Shown in pieces: positions 34,601-46,600 of a DNA stretch of 64,000 nt. The stretch is from Mesostigma viride (Eukaryota > Streptophyta > Mesostigmatophyceae > Mesostigmatales > Mesostigmataceae): the NCBI GenBank assembly GCA_009746045.1, contig RPFO01000165.1, positions 5,814,085 to 5,878,084 of the forward strand. The letters run 5' to 3'. The first letter of the stretch is position 1; the number at the start of each line of letters is the position of its first letter. The position numbers were made by a program, and so were the translations under genes. A model generated the notes under the pieces. That model saw only the letters and a list, made by a program, of their open reading frames with translations. It ran no database searches and was not told the DNA's origin.

Positions 34601-37600
34601 TTTGTATTCGCTAGATCGTCAACGAGTACGAGATTTCACTAGAGTTGGACCTGGATGTTGACGGACGCAAGTACCTGGATCCTAGTGCGGACAAAGACGT
34701 GCGCAACCTGTACGAGCTGCACAGGTATGGCACTGGTTGCCTACTGCTAGTATGGTATAGTAGTGACACATGGTTCTGGGGACCGATGACATTGACCCGA
34801 GCGTGCGCAACCTGTCTGAACTAGCTGTGCAGGTATTAGATGAGCGCCATGGAATGGGCGCCGCTTAATGGTACAGTGACCAGCGTGAGCAGGTTTCCGT
34901 TGCACGGTAATGAAACAAATGCGGTGGTGCTATTGTACTGATGACAATGCAGTGACCAGCATGGACGTTAGTTATATGTGCTGCACAGGTGTGAGATGAA
35001 TGCTGAGAAAGTCTCGCATTAGAAAGTAACCCTGATGGGTCGGTAAACCTTATGATCTACCCTACTCTCCTAATTACTTGGCTACTAGATCACTATGCAA
35101 GACCATCAATAGAAAGTAACCATGATGGGTTGATAACCCTTATGATTTACCCTACTCTCCTAATTACTTGGCTACTATATCACTGTGCAAGACCATCAAT
35201 AGAGAGTGACCATGACGGGTTGGTAACCTTGTTTTTCTAATGATCTGCCCTACTCTCCTTGTCACCTAATATCCCTGAGCAAGGCTGTCGATGCAAGTGC
35301 TATCAGTCTTCTTATTTCCGGTGGCTGCGGTCATTGACGTGGCTGTCATCGCATGTGCTGCCATGACATGGCATGCCTTGCCGCCATGGCATGCCCTGAG
35401 CCGACCAAAAACACACATGTCATGCCTTGTTGTGCTGTCCTCCCCCACCCTGCGTCCGTTTTGGCCCTTCTTCCCCGCACAATCTTGTCCGGTGCCAGCG
35501 TGATCTGCAATCAGGGGAAAGGGCTGCTGGGCCTGCACTCGGCGCTCATCCGGCCCAGCCTGGGCAGTCGCTGGATCAAGTATTACAACGGGCTGACCAA
35601 GGAATACAAGAAAGCAAACATCCTGCAGCCTTTCGGAGGGACCACGGTGAGCTTGGGCGCGCGCAGCATTGTTTCGTTTGGGGGTGAGCCTGTCTCTGCA
35701 GGAGGTTGTGCGGACTTGGAATGCGTGGGAGTCCCATGGTCACCCTGCTCTTCCGGGCAGGATGACAGTGCTTAACGTGCAGTCTTTGCGAACATTGATC
35801 GATGGCCTGGTCGCCGTATCTTGCCGTAACACTGTAGCGTATCCCTTACATGATAGTTCCCCTGACGTAGTAGCATCCTTAACGTAGAAGTGTCCTTTAA
35901 TTAGTTAATTGGTTTACACGTAGACGTTGACAAGTAGCATCCCTTGCGTAGTCGTGTCCTTTATATAGTAGAGTCTCTGTATGGGAGCCTCCGCGCCTAT
36001 TCTCACCATATAGAATGTATTGTTGATTCCGCCTGTCATGCCCAGCACCCAGATACACCCGCGTCTCCTGTACTATTTCCTGACCCTAACCTGTGGTCCC
36101 GGAGGGCCAAGTTACAGCAAGACTGTCAGACTGTTGGCATGCAGGCATACCTGGCACTCCCCATTCTCCTGTCCGCGGGGAAGTGGCCTTGTGGCAGCGT
36201 TGCTAGACAAGAAGCATCTTAATGGGACAGCACCCTGCACCTGCCAGGGTGCAGGTGTGAATCAGCCGTGCACCACGGGGGGAAACGGGCACAGAAGCGC
36301 TGCAGGTAATGCCAGTGGTTAGATATTGTGCGCTCAGCGCCGGCTTCTTGGAAGGTTTTCAACTCCCCTTGATTGCAGTGCGCGTGTTATCTCGACCAAC
36401 CAGTGCGCGCGTTATCTCGACCAGGACTAAGCAGTGCGCGTGTGATCTCGACCAGGACCAAGAAGTAATGATAAGATTTTGTGCATGTATATATATTTTG
36501 TGCATGGTAATTCTCGATCAGGATGTTGGGTGTTTGGAATACGTGCTGGGCCCAGTAACCAGTTAATGCTAGAAAAGCAGTAGCCAGCATCACACATGGT
36601 GGGTTAAGTGAAAGCAATAATAAGTTGAAAAGTTGAATAACTCCGTAATGCAGCACATGTATTGCGTTGGTGTCTTGCATCGCTTCCTTGCACCTGGCCA
36701 TGGCCAGCCTAGAAAGAAAACCTTGCTGCCTCGTCACCTCCTGCGCTGTAACATAATCACATCATGATGCACTGCCTTCATACCCACACGATGATGTGCT
36801 GCCTCGTTACTACCTGCACTGCTTACACTGCCACATCATCCTGTGCCGCCTTCATACGATGCGCTGCCGCTCGTCTCATCCCCCCAGGGCACCCCGACCC
36901 CGGACTTCTGTGGCCGGCTGATCCGCCCATTTGCGTTGGTCTACGTGCGCAAAAGTGACAAGGAGCGCGTGATGTGCCCCTTTGGGGCCCGGGACAAGGC
37001 GCTGTGCGGACCGCTGGTGGATGCGCGGCTGGTAACTATGACAGCAGTGTGCGCGACAGCAGTTGGCAGCAGTTGTCACTCATCGTAGGCAGCGCTTGTT
37101 AAGCACCACAGGCAATGCATTGTCGGACACCATAGGCAGCAGTTAGCACACAGCGTGGGCAGGTGGTAGGCCTTCCTCCCCTTCAACCCACCCACCCACC
37201 CACCCACCCATTCAGAATTCACACGCTGTGTAACACAGTCACGAGATCTAACTTTTTGCTTTGGGGCAGTTAGCACGGCCTCAGGACCAGGGGGCAGTGG
37301 GCATCATTAGCTGTGCGGCGTGGTGTGTGTGTTGGGGGGGGGGGGGGGGGGGCGGGGGCGGGAGCGGGGGCGGGAGCGGGGCGGGAGCGGGGGCGGGAGC
37401 GGGGCGGGGGCGGCAGCGGCGGCGGCGGCGGCGGCGGCGGTGTTGGTGGTGCACATCATGGGCGGTTGCTGGTAGGCATACAGGCGGGGGAGTTAGGCAT
37501 CGTGAGTAGCTGATGGCTTGAACTGGGGGGCACAAGGGGGGTAGCGTATCCCAGAAACCGATGCAGCGCGACGTTTGGCAGCTGTAAATAGCATCGCAGG

Positions 37601-40600
37601 CCATTTTGGCATGCCGCGTTGCGCGGCCGGATTCGGCAATGCCGTGTGCAGGCCGCAAGTCTCTCGCGGCTCATTAAAGGGAGTGTAGCCGTTGCCACTT
37701 TGTCTAACTTAAGTGGATACCACGCAGTCTCGTGATGTCTCTCCTTCTCTGTGTTTATGTATATTATGCCCCATGTCAACCGTGGTCAGCAATGCTTCCC
37801 TATGGCGAGCCATAGGCAACATTGGGGCGTGGGGCTGGCAAGGAGTGCCTTTCTCAGAGGCGCGTAGCCTAGAATCGCACAATTGTCGGGTTATTGCAGC
37901 ACATGTCGGTTTGTTATGTGGAAGGATGCTTCATCTTGAGCGAAGGGACACTTGCTGTTAAATGCTTGAGTGTTTGAGTCTTTGAGACCTGGTAGTTTGT
38001 GTCCTTCTGGGGAGCTTTGGGGCTTCACCGCTGCTTGGCGCAAGTTTGGGCACTCGCGTTTAGCAAATGGACCCTGGGCAAAGTGTGTACCCTTTGACAG
38101 GGAAGAATCTTTTATCTAGTCTTGCATGGTTGCTGAAAGAATAAGGTGCCTTCTATCTTCAATGTTCCGGCCTTTATTGCTGCTAGAATGTTAGCGATGG
38201 GGTGTTACTTACCCAGTCCTCGTATAGTCACTGAAAGCATAACGTGGATCTTCCTTTGCTCTTCTATTTTTGGTGCCTGTGCTGCACAGTCAAGAGGCCA
38301 ACGGTCGCAAAATGCTCCTGTCGACACGGACATGGACCTCGCCCCCCGCACCGTCACCGTGAGGGTGAGTGGATATTTTGCTGGGCTTTTGCCTCATCTC
38401 TACCGCGCGTCGCGGTCGTTGTCAAGCAACAAACTCCTGCTGGTGCATGTGCGAGAATTATCCCTAGATTGGAGCTATCCCATGTTGTGTCTTGTGTGTC
38501 TTTCAGGAGAGCCTCTTAATGATGCCTGGTTGATGCAGTTCTCATAGGCATACTACTATAGTGGTTAATAATTCTTCTACTGGGGGACGGGAGCCATTTC
38601 TTCGGCATCCAGTGGTAAATATTGTACTAATACTACTATCAGCTTTATATCTTTAAACCACTAGACGTGGGGGTGGCAGGGGAAGACAGGACAGCGGGTT
38701 CAACACATGCGCCAAAGGCTGCTTGGAGGAGCCCATGCCGGCACTGACCGCATGAATCGCGCTTACGGCATAATCATCGCCATGACTAGGAGTTAGGTTA
38801 AATAGTGCCGGAACCTTTTGCCGCCTGAGGCAAATCGGTCCGGAACACTATTTTGCCCGGAATAACCACTTCCGAGCACCCAAGTTAATTCGGCCGAATT
38901 GACTTGGATGCTCAGAAGTGGTTATTCCGGGCAAAATAGTGTTCTGGACCGATTTGCCTCAGGCGGCAAAAGGTTCCGGCACTATTTAACCTAACTCTAG
39001 GTGCACACAGCCCGTTGGTTAGTTTTAGGCCTAGTTGGCCTTGCCGTGTTGGCTTGTCGCCGCGTTGGCTGACCACATATCATATAATCATATTAATTAA
39101 ATTTTCAAGGGCTAAAAGATCTTCCTCCTCCTCCTAGAATTTGACATGAATTTGCCTGGAAAAGGCTGCGCCATGTTCATGAATCAACCACCTTGTTCGT
39201 CGCTTCCGAGCCTGAGGCTAAGTATGGCTAGCGCACGACCTTGTTAGCTTGATAGATCATGGGGCTGCAGATGCCCTTCCACGCACCAGGCCACCACACT
39301 AGAGGAGCTGTTGTCCATGGAGAAAGTGCCCCTGGACAAGGTGGCCGCTAAATCTAAATGAAATGGAACGCAAATACCTTGAATAAAACAAATTAAGCTC
39401 CAACAGGCTGCACAAGTCCATCCTGGTAACGTCACACACGCGCCGCTTATCCACCCAGTTTGGCCCTGTCTTGGCGGCCTACAACCTGGGTGCTGACCTC
39501 ACGTGGCGTGAGTACAAGACTGCAGTGGTCAAAACGTGGCCAGCAAGGCCTTTTCCCAACAAGGGCGTTGCCAACAAGACTACAACACTTCGGCCAACAA
39601 GGCTCCAACAAGGTGAAGGTTGGACCAACAAGGTCATGTTACGCTATGAGGGACGCCAACTTTGTAAAAAGGACGGAGCACTAGGGTCGTCCGATGTAAA
39701 AATCTGACGGCATAGGACAGCAGGCATGCATGGCACACAAAGTCCTAGAAGGTGCTAGTTACGTCAACAGTGTGTGGGCGCTAGGGCACCACGCCTCCAG
39801 GGCGGCACAGTACTACACGCGTGAAGCGCAGATTTTTCCTCATAGGTCCAGACGACCAGAATTAACACAAGTACCGAGAGCCATCACAAGTAGTGCCGGA
39901 AAATACATAAATGTCGGCACCTAATATCTTTTTGTATACATTACTGCTTTTACCAAGAAAAGTATTGCTGTAAAGGACACGGCGAGCCCTACCTAGCCCT
40001 GGCAATCTAGGCCAGAAATACGGTGGGCGGAAGCGATTATTAAGGACGCGTTCCTAATTAATCCCCCGTTTACAGAACTTTGGCCACGACATTAAATGGA
40101 CTGGCTAACGGGCACAACGAGGATTGTAAAAAATTCTGACACAAGGTTCTCCTCCTTCAGGCGGAGGACCAGGTGCGCGGCCCCCGCGGGTCGGCCGCGA
40201 CACCTAAGGCATCCGCCTCCGCTGAGCAGCCGGCTGGGGGGGGTTACACGACCCGTACACAACCTCGCCCGTGTCACTGCGACTTCAAGCTCCCCGGACA
40301 GTGCGAGGCGAATTGCTGGACGAAGGATCCCGAGAAGGGCCCCGACGCTGGCGCAGCTGGTGCTGGTGCTCAGGCGCATGCAACCCAAGAAGCCATGGAA
40401 CTTCCTCCGGGGTTTTCTTTCTAGCTTCATGTTTTTTGTAAGCTACTACTTTATGCCATGTGTTCTTTATGGCGTCATTCCATCACCTCAAGTCGGCGTG
40501 ATCCTGTGGTGTGAGTCCCCTCGTGACTAGCCCCGTAGTTGGCTAGTAACTCCCTTGACTGGCCCCGTAGTTGGCTAGTAACTCTCTTGACTAGCCCCGT

Positions 40601-43600
40601 AGTTGGCTAGTATACCTTTGGCTAGCTCTGTAGTTCGCTACCAATGTTTGGGTTGCAAGGCCGACATCCTTGTTATTATTCTCCATAGTTTAAATCACAA
40701 TGGAAAAAACGAATCGGCTAGCCAGGCCAATCGTGAAAAGTTCCTGGATAAACTGGACGTCACAAATCTCAAACGTAAATGTGTCGTCTAAGTAGGTTAT
40801 CGTCACAGCTCGTCGAGGAGTAAACAACATTTGCGTTAGCTTGTATTGACAAAGTAGGCTCCGGCTCTTCGTATTCCCAACCATACGGGAAACATAAAAC
40901 CACGTCGTCTTGAGTTACAGCCGGAAATAAATAATCATCGAGATTGATTGCCGGCTCGACTGGAAATAAATCGGGGTTCTTTGAACGGAGTTTCTTCTAT
41001 GCGTGAATGCGGGAGCAAGAGGCCGCTGATTGAGCGGCTTATAGGTCAAAGTGTTTTCTCGTAGCTTTTTTGCTAGAGCTTTTGTGATTAGTATATGCAA
41101 TATGGTGCATGGTTGAAAAATGAATTAAATAAAATGTGCGTTCCGCGCTTGGGTTGATTATACCGGGGCGGAACGGGGCGTGAGGTGCAGTGCCCCTGAA
41201 AAGAACAACCTACACATTATTTAATACTAGCCATGCAGATTCGGGATATTCTACCCCCGGTCTGTACGGTTAGCGTCTTACTAGCATCACTGAACATAAG
41301 GGTTCATCGAGCTCAGGGAAAAAATCGGCGACGATTATTTATCAGGCTAAGGGAAAAAAAAATTGTCTCCGCCGGGATTTTGGAACGTGACTTCTGACGA
41401 ACTGACAAAAGCTGGTCGCCCGCACCGCCGTGTCAACTGTAAATGATGTTACATCTGCGAATTTGCGCCCTCTTAACCAAAAATGTTTTGCCTGAGCGCG
41501 TAGCTCACGAAAAGTGCTGGCCGGCAAGAGAAATGCCGGCCGTCTGCAAGACTACAACAACGACGGCAGCTGACCAGCAAATATTGGGTGCGCACGCCAC
41601 GAATTAGTGGCTGTGCGGGACGAGGAAACAGGGCTACTCGCTCCACGATACCATGTCAAATTCTAGGAGGAAGAGGAAGATCTTTTAGCCCTTTAAAATT
41701 TCACTGATATGATGATATGATATGTGGTCAGCCAGCGATGCGACAAGCCAACACGGCGAGGCCAACTAGGCCTAAAACTAACCAGCAAGGTAAAAAACGG
41801 ACCAACAAGGTCATGCGTTAGCCATACTTAGCCTCAGGCTCGGAAGCGACCAACAAGGTTTAGGGGCAGCCACACACCGTCTCTCACATGTGTTTGACAT
41901 CTTACGAAAGCAATCAACATCCTTGCGATGTCACCCTTCCTCATAGGCCACAGTTGCCGGCCTACATTGTACTGTGCCGCTTCCTTCTGAGAATGCTACT
42001 GTGCTTGACAAGCACAACACCGTCCTACTGCCTGAAACAATGCCTCGCATGCAGCAGCGTGCATGCGGCCAGTGTGTGCGCACCGTTCCTGCCGTATCTT
42101 CCGCCACCTGTCACGCATATATATATAAATAAATAAATATAATTACTTACAGCAGAGTAAAAACACCCACGTAAAAATAAACAAAGCCAACGCATTTACA
42201 TGTCACGCATATATAGGGGTGGATACAAAGCCCCCATGGGCCACGTGTACACTACGTTCCTCCATCTGTTCCGCCGTCTGTGAACTGCTGCCCATGTACC
42301 TTGCGATGCTCGACCGCAGGTGGCTGCCGCAGAGGACATGGGCAAGGGGCTGGCCGAGGGCCGGCATTTGGACTTGGTGGACTTCAACCAGGTCAAGGCG
42401 TTTGAAGTGGACAGAGATTTGCCCTTCAGTCAGTTCCAGGAGCGGGTGTGTGAATGGAGCTGTGTTATGAAGAACAGTAGGAGCCTGCCTTGTTTGGGTG
42501 AAGGACAGCAGAGGCTGTATGGAGGGTTTCGAGGAGCGGGCGGCTTGGCTGCGTGCATGCTGCTGGCCTCTGACGGTGCACGACATGAATGCGATGCTTC
42601 AGTGGCACTTCTGGATGCTTGTGCGAATGGGGGTGAGGGGGGAGGGCCAAGTTTTGCGGAATTAGTATTTTGTTGTACGAAGGAATTCAGCATGTGGGTG
42701 TGTTATGCTAGGAACCCCATGTACTACTCCCTGTCAGGTTAACAGTGCATGGCCCAGGCCCGTGATGACCGTGGACAGTGAACACTCGTTTGTTACCTCA
42801 GGTGTTATATTGGCTGCTGCATTAGAATATGAGTAACAATTTGGCTGGCCATTTCTCGCAAGTGCCTCACGCAACCCTTCTTGATGTAGTCCACGTTCCA
42901 TTGAACATTACCTGTGGCAGTGGAGGTGCTGAGACAATATATTATCTTCAAATATGTAGTCCGTTAGGAGCGCACACTTGCCTCGCAGTGGAGCCTTGTT
43001 GCATACAGAGAGAGAAAACTTCCTGGTTGCACCACTGGCGTGCAGGTTACGGGCATGGACGATGACGGTAGGAGGCTACAGCTAGATTGGAAGCCGACTT
43101 ACAAGCTACCGTGTGGCTGCTTGTCTGCTGTTTACACGTGCCAGTTGGCAGGAGAGTTCGGCGTGCCGGTGGAGCGGCAGGACTGGTGGCTTTGGGAGTA
43201 TCTGGAGAGTCATGAGGACCGGTACTTGAAGGGTGTGGGGCTTCCGGTGGAGCGGCCCTGGAAGCTCTACCGACCCGTTGTCCGGTGCTCTGTTCCTACA
43301 AGTCTGCCGGTGAGTCTGTCAGCACAAGAGAAGTGAGCGTCTTGCCGACGTGAGAAGCGCAGGGGCTTGCCAGGGAGGGCGCAAAGAGGAAGGAAGTACT
43401 GCGATGACGGCTGGGGCTAGCAACGGCATGCCTGGCTGCCTAAGGTCTTCTATGTCATACGGCTACAACAATTTGGTCTCCTAACTAACCGTGCCTAACT
43501 GCTTGTGCATCAAGCTGCCAGCCGGCCGGCCCGTTGTTTTTGTTTTCTCATCTCTTTCTCTTGAATGAATGGCCAGGAGGGCTCATTGGGGGGAGGAACA

Positions 43601-46600
43601 CGGGATTTCGGCATGTCAGCATGCGCACCGGCATGTGGCTGTGCCAAAGCAGAGCATGTGACTTTGGCCTGCACTAAGGGCGCAAAGCTAGCCCAGCATA
43701 TCCCTACAAGATAGAGGATACTGGCCTAGAGGATGCTGGCCCAGAGGATGCTGGCCCAGAGGATACTGGTCCAGAGGATGCTGGCCTACAGGACACTGGC
43801 CCAGATGATACTGGCCTAGAGGATACTGGCCTAGAGGATACTGGCCTAGAGGATGCTGGCCCAGAGGATGCTGGCCTAGAGGACACTGGCCCAGATGATA
43901 CTGGCCTAGAGGATACTGGCCTAGAGGATGCCGGCCCAGAGGATACTGGCCTTCATGGCTGTCCAAGTTTAGGATTGTAGTCAAGATTCAAGTCATGAAT
44001 ATGCCACGCTCTGTTGAGGAGTGGGGGGATGCTCGCGTGCCGAGACCCCTTTGTCTAGTCCACTGGCCAGGACATACATTTACATTTGCCTCCGTTGGGA
44101 GCTCACAGAATAAGGTCAAGTGAATACCTAACAAAGTGCGGCTGCACACAGTAGTCCAATAGCGCTTTGTGAGTCCTTCAAGCTCTTTGAGTGACCGCGG
44201 AAGGGCTTTGGGATGGGCGTACTCCTCAAATGGACAGGGCATCCTCCCGAAACATGGCCGTTGATGTGCCTAGGTGATTCTGCTTCATTGGCTGGTGGTT
44301 GACTTGAGCAGGGCCTTTTGATGGATGGGGTTATGGTGGGGCGTGGTCTGCGGGTGAGCTATTTGGAACCCGTTTGGCATTAATTGCTCCAGGTGGGAGA
44401 GGTGGCCAGGCTGTATCCGACAAGTTCGACATGCGAGCTCAGCCTGCTTGCGAGCACAGCTCAGCAGGTGGGTTGTGTCTGTTTATGGCTTCAATCCTGT
44501 CCATGCCTATGTGTTGCGATGGTCCTATTCAATACACCAATCATGTCCATTCCTGTGTGTTGCGATGGTCCTATTCAATACGCCAATCCTGTCCATGCCT
44601 GTGTGTTGCGATGGTCCTATTCAATACGCCAATCCTGTCCATGCCTGTGTGTTGCGATGGTCCTATTCAATACACCAATCCTGTCCATGCCTATGGGTTG
44701 CGATGATCCTATTTAATACACCAATCCTGTCCATGTCTATGTGTCGCGATGATGATATTCCATTCACCTCCATGCTCTTATTGGAAGAAGCTGACGATGG
44801 TTCTGTCAAGGTGGGTCAAAGCCTGGGGTTTGGTGGGATGGGATAATTCAAGTTGGGAGGAAAGACTGTTAGGGAGATGGGGGTGGAGGGGGTGGAGGGG
44901 GTGGAGGGGGTGGAGGGGGTGGCGGGGGTGGCGGGGGCTGGGGGGGGAGAAGTACAGGTGCCTCAAATCAACTAGGATTAGTTGCCACCAAAATTTCTGG
45001 ACACGCGAAAATGGTCCTTTGCGTTTGCGCATATTCTGGTTTTCTGTCTTAATGTGCGGGCGTGTTGCGACAGCCTGCTGTATGCGGACAGCTGGGATAC
45101 CGATAGACTGAATCTACGGCCCGCTGGGTTTTGTCCATTCCCTGCTGCTGATGCTGCCCCCTTAAGAAAGCAATCAAGCTTGCTGAACGCATTCTGGCAT
45201 TTTCCAGGTCAGGCCCAATACCTCTGAGAGGCCCTTCATGATCTTCTTCAAGCTGTACGACCCGGTGGAGGAGAAGCTGAGCTACGTGGGACACCTTGTT
45301 GTCGATGGACACTGGACGGTGGTGGACCTGTGGCTGGCCTTGCATCGAATGGCGGCGAATGACCACTTCCAGCCCCTGGAGCTCTACGCAGCTTCCCACT
45401 CATTGTCCGCTCCCTCTCGGTACAGGAGACTGGAGGGATCTCGGACGCTAGATAAATATGAGGTGAGGCCGTGGGAGCGCTGGGCGCTAAGGGCAGGGGT
45501 AGGCGTCGGGCGCGCGCTTCCCCTTCCAGAGTGTCATTTGGTGCTGGAGCCCGTGGTGGGGTGATCGTGATGACAGGGTTTCCCGCCCTCAGGCCTGACA
45601 GGGTGTCCTTACCACCCATGTAGGCCATCTGGATACACAATGGATGAATAGAGAAAGGAGCGAACGGATCATGATGCCTAGGACATCACGGTCTGGATGA
45701 ATAGAGAAAGGAGCGAACGGATCATGATGCCTAGGACATCACGGTCTGGATGAATAGAGAAAGGAGCGAATGGATCAATATGCCTAGGACATCACGGTTT
45801 GGCACGTATAGGTATCTAGTCGTGCTGACTCGGACAGTTTGATGGGCTGATCCACTGATCATCACGGTTTGGCACGTATAGGTATCTAGTCGTGCTGACT
45901 CGGACAGTTTGATGGGCTGATCCACTGATCAAGGCATGCCACGCGAGCAGACGCGGATCGTTCAGCTTGTCGCTGCCGGCGGGTGCTCCTGGGTGTGGTT
46001 GCATGCCTTGTCACCTGTTCCCAGGCTGCCTGGGATGTATGCTGGCTATCAGGTTGGTGACAGGTGACAGAGAGGAGGCTCGTTACTGGGCATACCCTAC
46101 ACCCTAAACCCTAAACCCTAAACCCTAGAACGCCGCGAAGAGGAGGCAGCCCCTGGATAATAGTTGTTTGGGGATTAGAGATCAGCTTGCTTTGGATAAC
46201 GGGAAACGTGGCCTATCTCTGTGAGAATCCTTGTCATTTGTCCGGTTACGACAGCTGAACCTTGACAATACAGAAGGGTTGGTTTTGACCCTAAACCCTA
46301 AACCCTAAACCCTAAACCCTAAACCCTAGCACGGGAGCCGTGGACGTGCACCAACAGGCATTCCCGTGTGCGCCATCGTCTGTTGGCGCCTACAGGCACG
46401 ATGCCGATGGCCGTGTGCTGGCGGTATCCACCATGATGGCGACAAGGCAGGAGCACGCATGGAATACTGTCGCGGAACACTGCAGGAGTGTGTACTTAAA
46501 GAATGTTCCTTTGTTCCTTGCAGACCTTTGCCGCGGATGCAGCAGGGTTTTAGTATTAGGGTTAAGTATCAGGGTTAAGTATTAAGTACTTGCATGTCAT

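Larger units (their letters stand above)
21648..34614. other. Intron 4: 13 kb, packed with mobile elements
   Basis: It contains a gag-like remnant, a 464-bp foldback element, three piggyBac-type copies, an unknown GC-rich-ended element, an 82-bp minisatellite and a degraded copia-like element, all listed separately. Gene-free stretches 23121-23929, 24394-24769 and 28366-29160 show nothing recognisable except GGTACC-rich sequence near 28430-28560. Confidence 0.75.
38365..42319. other. Intron 8: two non-autonomous elements, no gene
   Basis: 3.95 kb. It contains a 206-bp foldback (38791-38996) and a larger element bounded by long inverted repeats (39005-41870). ORFs inside show no family signal. 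Confidence 0.6.
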
